Positions 59,584 to 64,000 of a stretch of DNA of 64,000 nucleotides are shown here, one piece after another; within the stretch, counting starts at the first letter, position 1, and each line of letters opens with the position of its first letter. Position numbers and translations under genes: made by a program. The DNA comes from CBDBKE01 sp965218055 (GTDB taxonomy: Bacteria; Acidobacteriota; Terriglobia; JAJPHL01; JAPKYU01), in NCBI GenBank assembly GCA_965218055.1, contig CBDCKA010000002.1:2914001-2978000 (forward strand), in the 5' to 3' direction. Under the pieces are notes generated by a model. That model was given only the letters and a program-made list of their open reading frames with translations, was not told the origin of the DNA and made no database searches.

Positions 59584-60573
59584 ATGCCAAAAAGCGCGCC
59601 CATCACCCGAGAGGAAGTGTTCGAGCTGGTCCGGGAAGACCTGGAGCAGGTCGAACGCGCCTTTGGCACTGATACTGTGTGCTCGGTGCAGGCGGTGACC
59701 GCCATCGGGCACTACCTTCGGTTCAGTGGAGGAAAGCGGCTCCGGCCCGCGCTGGTGCTGCTGGCCGCGCGGCTTTGTGGCCACTCCGGACCCTCGGCCA
59801 TCCAGTTGGGCGCGGTGGTGGAGATCATCCACACGGCAACGCTGGTGCACGACGACGTCATCGACGGAGCTGACCGGCGCCGGGGCCGTCCCTCGACCAA
59901 CTCCCGCTGGGGCAACCATATCAGCGTGCTGGCCGGCGACTGGCTCTACATGCAGTCGTTCCAGATTGCTTTGCGCGAACGCAACTTCCGCATCCTGGAC
60001 TTGCTGATCTATACCACCCAGATGATGGTGGAGGGAGAGCTGCTGCAGCTGGAAAAGCTGGGTCAGATCAACGTCACCGAAGAGGAGCACCTGGACTTGA
60101 TCCGGCGAAAGACGGCCTGCTTGTTTGACGTTTCCATGCGGCTGGGCGCGGTGCTGAGCGGAAAGGAGAACGCCGAAGAGGAGTTGGGCGAATATGGCCG
60201 CAACATGGGGACGGCGTTCCAGTTGGTGGACGATCTGCTGGACTTCACCGCCAGCGAAAGCACGCTCGGCAAGCCGGTGGGCAGCGATCTGCGGGAAGGC
60301 AAGGTGACCTTGCCGCTGATCTATGTGTTACGCCGCTGCACTCCCGAGGAGCGCCGGCGGGTCGAGACGGTGATCGAGGAACGTGCCTTCCACAGCGTGA
60401 CGCAACAGGAAATCCTGGACATCCTGGCGCGCTACGGTACGCCGGCGGATGTGATGGTCCAGGCCACTGAATACGGCCGCCGGGCCGTGTCCCACCTGAA
60501 AGGCTTCCCCGACTCGCCTTACCTACGGGCCCTGGAATCGCTGCCGGAGTTTATCCTGCACCGCGAGCACTGA
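59584..60573 (+). CDS. Polyprenyl diphosphate synthase (octaprenyl-type)
   Basis: 329 aa, trans-prenyltransferase family. Elongates isoprenoid diphosphate chains, probably for the quinone side chain. FARM region LVHDDVIDGADRRRGRPSTN, SARM AFQLVDDLLDFTASESTLGKPVGSDLREGKVTLPLI, and the GGKRLRP substrate motif. Ends with SPYLRALESLPEFILHR, usual for IspB-like enzymes. Chain length cannot be read with certainty: the residues before the first DDxxD (HTATLVHDD) are small, which fits long-chain products. It lies 13 nt after tatD. Confidence 0.92.
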   Translation: MPKSAPITREEVFELVREDLEQVERAFGTDTVCSVQAVTAIGHYLRFSGGKRLRPALVLLAARLCGHSGPSAIQLGAVVEIIHTATLVHDDVIDGADRRRGRPSTNSRWGNHISVLAGDWLYMQSFQIALRERNFRILDLLIYTTQMMVEGELLQLEKLGQINVTEEEHLDLIRRKTACLFDVSMRLGAVLSGKENAEEELGEYGRNMGTAFQLVDDLLDFTASESTLGKPVGSDLREGKVTLPLIYVLRRCTPEERRRVETVIEERAFHSVTQQEILDILARYGTPADVMVQATEYGRRAVSHLKGFPDSPYLRALESLPEFILHREH

Positions 60574-60598
60574 AGAAGGGAGGGTTCTTCCACACACG

Positions 60599-61402
60599 AT
60601 GACGCGAACCAAGCAGCGAGCGGCTGCCCTGGGGGCAGTTTTATGGACGATGCTTTTCGCAGCCGGCCTTCATGCGCACCACGAGGCCATCTTTGGGCCA
60701 CAATCTTCCACCCTGATCACCCGCAAACGCTTTGTGTCCACCCAGTACTATTTCGTGAATGAGGGCCGAACTGCTGACACAAAGGGCCGCAGCCACATCG
60801 GCGTCCTGAGCGTGGGCACGTCTGTTGGCGAACAATGGTCTGTGACAGCGACGGTTCCCTTCGAAGCTGAACGGGCGTTTGACGAACAGGCTACCGGCAT
60901 CCAGGATGTGGTACTGGGGCTACGCTATTCGGCCGATTTGGGGGACCACGACTCGCTGATGGGGGTTATGACGGTCGAACCTCCAACGGGCACGTTGGAA
61001 CATCGCGCGGTCGGACTCGGGGGTGGGCTCATTTACGGGCACGAATGGGGGCACTGGTCCCTGCTCGCATATGGCCTGGGGCGCACTGAGTCTTCGCTTG
61101 AAGAAGGGGACAAGCGGGGAAACCGGCTTTTCCTCGGCGGAGGCTTGGGGTACGAGACACACGACTTGCCGTTTAGCCCCCAACTCGGAATCTCCTGGGA
61201 GCGAACTGGAAGACGGCGCGAGAAGGGAGTGCTGGTTCAAGAGTCGAACAGCTCGGCTTTGATGATTCACCCGACGCTATCCAAGGTCATTAACGAGTCG
61301 CTACAGACATTCTTTATCGTCTCATTTCCGCTCGCCCAGCGAAGCGGCGCCGAGGGGTGGCAACGGTTCCGGATAGCGGCTGGGATGGTATGGGCGTTTT
61401 GA
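60599..61402 (+). CDS. Probable outer-membrane beta-barrel protein
   Basis: 267 aa. Signal peptide MTRTKQRAAALGAVLWTMLFAAGLHA. The mature part alternates polar/hydrophobic strands (SHIGVLSVGTSVGEQWSVTATVPFEAE, WSLLAYGLGRTESS, LFLGGGLGYETHDLPFSPQLGISWERTG) and ends in aromatic phenylalanine (RIAAGMVWAF), the outer-membrane assembly signal. It resembles MetA-pathway phenol-degradation/transporter-type barrels in general look only. Function unknown. It starts 25 nt after the prenyl synthase. Confidence 0.75.
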   Translation: MTRTKQRAAALGAVLWTMLFAAGLHAHHEAIFGPQSSTLITRKRFVSTQYYFVNEGRTADTKGRSHIGVLSVGTSVGEQWSVTATVPFEAERAFDEQATGIQDVVLGLRYSADLGDHDSLMGVMTVEPPTGTLEHRAVGLGGGLIYGHEWGHWSLLAYGLGRTESSLEEGDKRGNRLFLGGGLGYETHDLPFSPQLGISWERTGRRREKGVLVQESNSSALMIHPTLSKVINESLQTFFIVSFPLAQRSGAEGWQRFRIAAGMVWAF

Positions 61403-61511
61403 TGCGCCGCCTGTGCCCATATTCTGCCGCTCCCGTTTCACCGGATAACATGAGACGTGTAGCTTTGCGTGCTACGATCGCCGCGCAAGAAAGTTTCCGG
61501 GTGCATGCACA

Positions 61512-62075
61512 GTGACGGCACAAGGCGTAGAGGTCGAAGTCAAGCTGGCGGTGGCGAATGCCAGCGCGATGCGGCGAGCCCTGCGCCGTCTGGGCTTTGT
61601 GCTGGCGGGGCGCGAGTGGGAACGCGATATCGTACTGGACACCCGCAGCCTGGCGCTTCGGCGCAGCCACTGCCTGCTGCGGCTGCGTCACCACGGACGG
61701 CGGTGGAAGCTGACCTTCAAGGGTCCGCCCGCCGCCAACCGGCGCTACAAGACCCGCCCCGAAACTGAGGTCGAGATCCAGGACGGGCGGCGACTGCTGC
61801 AACTCCTGGGGCAGCTTGGCTACCGCCCGATGTTTCGCTACGAGAAGCGGCGCAGCACGTACCGCGCCGGGCAGCGGGACGGCGTCGCCAGCCTGGATGT
61901 AACCCCCATCGGCACGTTCCTGGAGCTGGAAGGGCCTGGACGCTGGATTGACCGTACTGCGCAGGCGCTCGGCTTCTCCCGGCTAGACTACATCACCCGG
62001 TCTTACGCCACCCTGTATCAACAATATTGCCGCGCGCACGGCGGCAAGCCGTCGGAAATGGTCTTTGGCTCATGA
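61512..62075 (+). CDS. CYTH-domain protein (class IV adenylate cyclase/ThTPase-like)
   Basis: 187 aa, GTG start without strong ribosome site. The CYTH signature ExExK is present at the N-terminus (GVEVEVKLAV), then DIVLDTRSLALRRSHCLLRLRHHGRRWKLTFKGPP, RPETEVEI, YEKRRSTYRAG and FLELEGPGRWIDRTAQALGF. CYTH proteins bind triphosphates in a tunnel; members include CyaB-type adenylate cyclases, thiamine triphosphatases and inorganic triphosphatases. The one here cannot be assigned further. Its stop overlaps a small ORF by 4 nt. Confidence 0.87.
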   Translation: MTAQGVEVEVKLAVANASAMRRALRRLGFVLAGREWERDIVLDTRSLALRRSHCLLRLRHHGRRWKLTFKGPPAANRRYKTRPETEVEIQDGRRLLQLLGQLGYRPMFRYEKRRSTYRAGQRDGVASLDVTPIGTFLELEGPGRWIDRTAQALGFSRLDYITRSYATLYQQYCRAHGGKPSEMVFGS

Positions 62076-62173
62076 TTTACCTGACGGAACTGCTGCAGCT
62101 TCCTGTGCTGGATCGTGCTGGACGCCGGCTCGGGCGGCTCTGCGAGCTGCCTGGGCGACAGTGGTCATCGTGA
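62072..62173 (+). pseudogene. 33-codon ORF, possible PRC-barrel/MgtE-like N-terminal remnant
   Basis: ATG 62072 overlaps the CYTH stop (ATGA). MIYLTELLQLPVLDRAGRRLGRLCEL looks like the start of PRC-barrel domains found before MgtE/CBS proteins, but the frame stops after 33 codons. Another frame from ~62125 encodes one hydrophobic helix (ATVVIVIALTIVLLVGG) up to a stop at 62217. Either a truncated gene or a coincidental ORF. The rest of 62076-62237 has nothing else. Confidence 0.3.
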
Positions 62174-62237
62174 TTGCGCTGACAATCGTGTTGCTGGTGG
62201 GAGGTTTGTGCGGCTAGCAGAAGTTCGAGCGATCAGA

Positions 62238-64000
62238 TCAGGTGCGCACTTTCAAAAGCATGTACACCCCGGCGAGACCAAACAGCAGGTCCGGCGACCA
62301 GGCGGCCATAGCAGGCGGCAGCTCGTTGATGTTCCCTAGCTTTTCAAACAGGCCCGCCACGGTCCAGTAGAGCATGGCGATCCCGATGCTCACCGCCACA
62401 CCGGCCAGCGCGCCGCGATGTCCGACGGTGAACGCGAACGGGACGGCCAGCACGGCCATAATCAGCGCAAACAGGGGGAAGGAAAACTTCTTGTGGAACT
62501 GGACCGAAAGCTTGGTCACGTCAAATCCGCTCTGGTGCAGATCCCTTATGTAGCGCCCCAATTCGATGTAGTTCATCTCCATCGACTGCTTCACCTCTTT
62601 CTTGAAGTACGATGGCGTTTCTTTCACGTGTGGAAAGAGTTGCACGTCGAAAGGCCGGAAGCTGGTCACCTGCGTGCCATCCGTCTCGCGCACCCAACCG
62701 TTCTCGAAGACCCAGTTGCCCAGTCGCGGCTCCCAGTGAGCGCGCTCAGCCCAAATCCGTCGCCGCAGTTGAAAGCTCTCCGGGTCCAGCTCAAAGATGC
62801 TGACACCTCCCATCACGTTTGTGCCCGGCTCAAAGAAGTTGTAGTAGAAGATTCGTGACTGCTGGCCAAAAATCCATTTCCGATCCGGGCGGTAATAGGT
62901 TTGTGGGGGTCGCCCTTTGATGTGGCTGCGCAGTGCTTCCTGCTTCTTGTTGGCAGAGGGCAGGTAGAAGTGATCGAAGGCAAACAGGATGGCGCTGAGG
63001 ACGGCTGCCGCCAGCAACACCGACAGGCTCGCCCGATACAAACTGACACCGCAGGCCTTCATGGCGGTGAACTCATTGCGTTTGGTGAGAAGGCCGAAGG
63101 TCACCAGGACCGCCACCAACACGCTGATCGGCGCAATCACGTAGATCAGCTGCGGAGCCAAGTAAAAGAAGTACGCGGCAATGGTGCTCCACCGGGCCCG
63201 ATTCTGATAAATGTCATTCAGAAGGTCAAAGAACGTCAGGGCTTCGGCCAGAAAGAGGAACCCGAAGAGCAAGACCAGGAAATAAAACAGGAACACGCGG
63301 AGCAGGTAACCATCCAGCACCAAGGGGAAGTTCGGGCTGAGCCAGCGCTGGGGCAGGGAAGTGAGGCTGGCGGTGTGGCGGCGCAGTCCACCTGCCCGGA
63401 GAAACTCAAACCGCCCGCGAATCCAATGGACCGTACCGCCCAGCACCCCGCCCCGGTCGACTCGCACCAGAAGCAGGCATCCAAGCAGGAAGAAGAAGGT
63501 GTTGGCCAGCCAGAGCGCGGATCCCGGGCTCATCCGTCCCTGGCGCGCCATGCTAATCCCGGCTACCAGCAGCAGGTAGTAGCAAAACACCAGCAACAGC
63601 GTCAGGATCACACCCATGGATTTGCCGCCGCGCTGCGAGGAAAGGCCGAGAGGAATTCCTACCAGAGCCAGCACCAGACAGGCGGCCGGCAGAGCCAGCC
63701 TCCGGTGCAACTCGATGCGAGCCCCGAGGCCAGCGTCATCGCCCAAGGGCCGCGCCAGCAGTTCACTGGTGTACTGCCCGGTAAAACGCTTGGCCTGCAG
63801 CTCGGTGGGCCGTTCCAGGGTCATGGGGATGTCGCTCTGCTCGAAGCGGGAAATCAAATATTTTTCCGGCTCCGGCTGGACCTCGTGACGGCTTCCATTG
63901 ACCAAGTGCAGCTGCAGCTTATTCCCGTCAGCGTCAGGCAGGACCCGGCCTCGTTCGGCAAAAGTCACCTTCGGACCGTTTTCTGAAGCCAAGTCCGCCA
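62238..64000 (-). CDS. Fused LptF/LptG lipopolysaccharide export permease (partial)
   Basis: About 587 residues inside the window; the frame stays open to the right edge, so the N-terminus is missing. The first part is the end of an LptF-type YjgP/YjgQ domain (LHRRLALPAACLVLALVGIPLGLSSQRGGKSMGVILTLLLVFCYYLLLVAG). A ~40-residue linker leads to a second, complete LptG-type permease (LDGYLLRVFLFYFLVLLFGFLFL, then LTKRNEFTAMKACGVSLYRAS, FEKLGNINELPPAMAAWSPDLLFGLAGVYMLLKV). LptF and LptG are normally separate partners of the LptB ATPase that extract LPS from the inner membrane; here they form one chain. It implies an LPS-bearing outer membrane. The upstream part, outside, should hold the first LptF half. 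Confidence 0.9.
   Translation of the reverse strand, partial: ADLASENGPKVTFAERGRVLPDADGNKLQLHLVNGSRHEVQPEPEKYLISRFEQSDIPMTLERPTELQAKRFTGQYTSELLARPLGDDAGLGARIELHRRLALPAACLVLALVGIPLGLSSQRGGKSMGVILTLLLVFCYYLLLVAGISMARQGRMSPGSALWLANTFFFLLGCLLLVRVDRGGVLGGTVHWIRGRFEFLRAGGLRRHTASLTSLPQRWLSPNFPLVLDGYLLRVFLFYFLVLLFGFLFLAEALTFFDLLNDIYQNRARWSTIAAYFFYLAPQLIYVIAPISVLVAVLVTFGLLTKRNEFTAMKACGVSLYRASLSVLLAAAVLSAILFAFDHFYLPSANKKQEALRSHIKGRPPQTYYRPDRKWIFGQQSRIFYYNFFEPGTNVMGGVSIFELDPESFQLRRRIWAERAHWEPRLGNWVFENGWVRETDGTQVTSFRPFDVQLFPHVKETPSYFKKEVKQSMEMNYIELGRYIRDLHQSGFDVTKLSVQFHKKFSFPLFALIMAVLAVPFAFTVGHRGALAGVAVSIGIAMLYWTVAGLFEKLGNINELPPAMAAWSPDLLFGLAGVYMLLKVRT

Overview
This 64 kb window is a GC-rich bacterial chromosome segment, most likely from a member of the Acidobacteriota. 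The evidence is gene content: three secreted von Willebrand-type proteins of the acidobacterial VWFA-related kind, a fused LptF/LptG permease at the right edge, and a Gram-negative-type envelope set (OmpA-like protein, beta-barrel protein, Lpt permease). Dispersed palindromes of a kind I associate with acidobacterial genomes also occur, but I give that little weight. No rRNA, tRNA or CRISPR array was recognised.

Left part (1-14.3 kb): the heat-shock operon hrcA-grpE-dnaJ (minus strand, dnaJ cut by the edge) sits under a sigma70-like promoter with an adjacent CIRCE operator. It is followed by a pentapeptide-repeat/membrane/pentapeptide-repeat protein, a VWFA protein, a secreted bifunctional-nuclease-domain protein, two family-2 glycosyltransferases, a 2Fe-2S protein and a HEAT-repeat protein. 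A probable operon at 9.7-14.2 kb encodes a 995-aa FAD/Fe-S D-2-hydroxyacid dehydrogenase-like enzyme, a MatC-type carboxylate permease and a 59-aa protein.

Middle (14.3-34 kb): a secreted sialidase, a membrane-anchored alkaline-phosphatase-superfamily protein, DUF4126, an alpha/beta hydrolase, a phosphofructokinase whose specificity residues predict pyrophosphate use, MutY, and envelope proteins. At 24,245-27,139 a 2,895-bp IS1595-family transposon with passenger genes has split an OmpA-family gene. It has 32-bp perfect terminal inverted repeats, an 8-bp target duplication and an inward-facing promoter built from each end. After it come another VWFA protein, rpsO-pnp, TauE/DUF1634 and a FecR-like protein.

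34-41.7 kb: a probable operon encodes a two-part radical-type dehydratase/activase system. One part is a 594-aa cysteine-containing partner; the other is a 1168-aa protein with two tandem BadF/HgdC-type ATPase domains, each keeping both cluster cysteines, fused to a DUF2229 domain. Past a clear terminator lie a 91-aa protein, a YkgJ-type cysteine-cluster protein, a helical 184-aa protein and a TPR protein.

41.7-64 kb: a GT-C/TPR membrane protein and an M1 aminopeptidase, then a minus-strand series yjbQ-hemW-ltaE-(broken acyl-CoA dehydrogenase)-small membrane protein-meaB-mce-mtnP (propionyl/methylmalonyl-CoA metabolism, cofactor and salvage functions). An amino-acid symporter and argS follow on the minus strand. 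The plus strand then carries larC-metG-tatD, a polyprenyl synthase, a beta-barrel protein and a CYTH protein, and the window ends in the partial lptFG gene. The parts most worth a second look are the transposon with TIR-borne promoters and DUF2513 cargo, and the tandem activase system.
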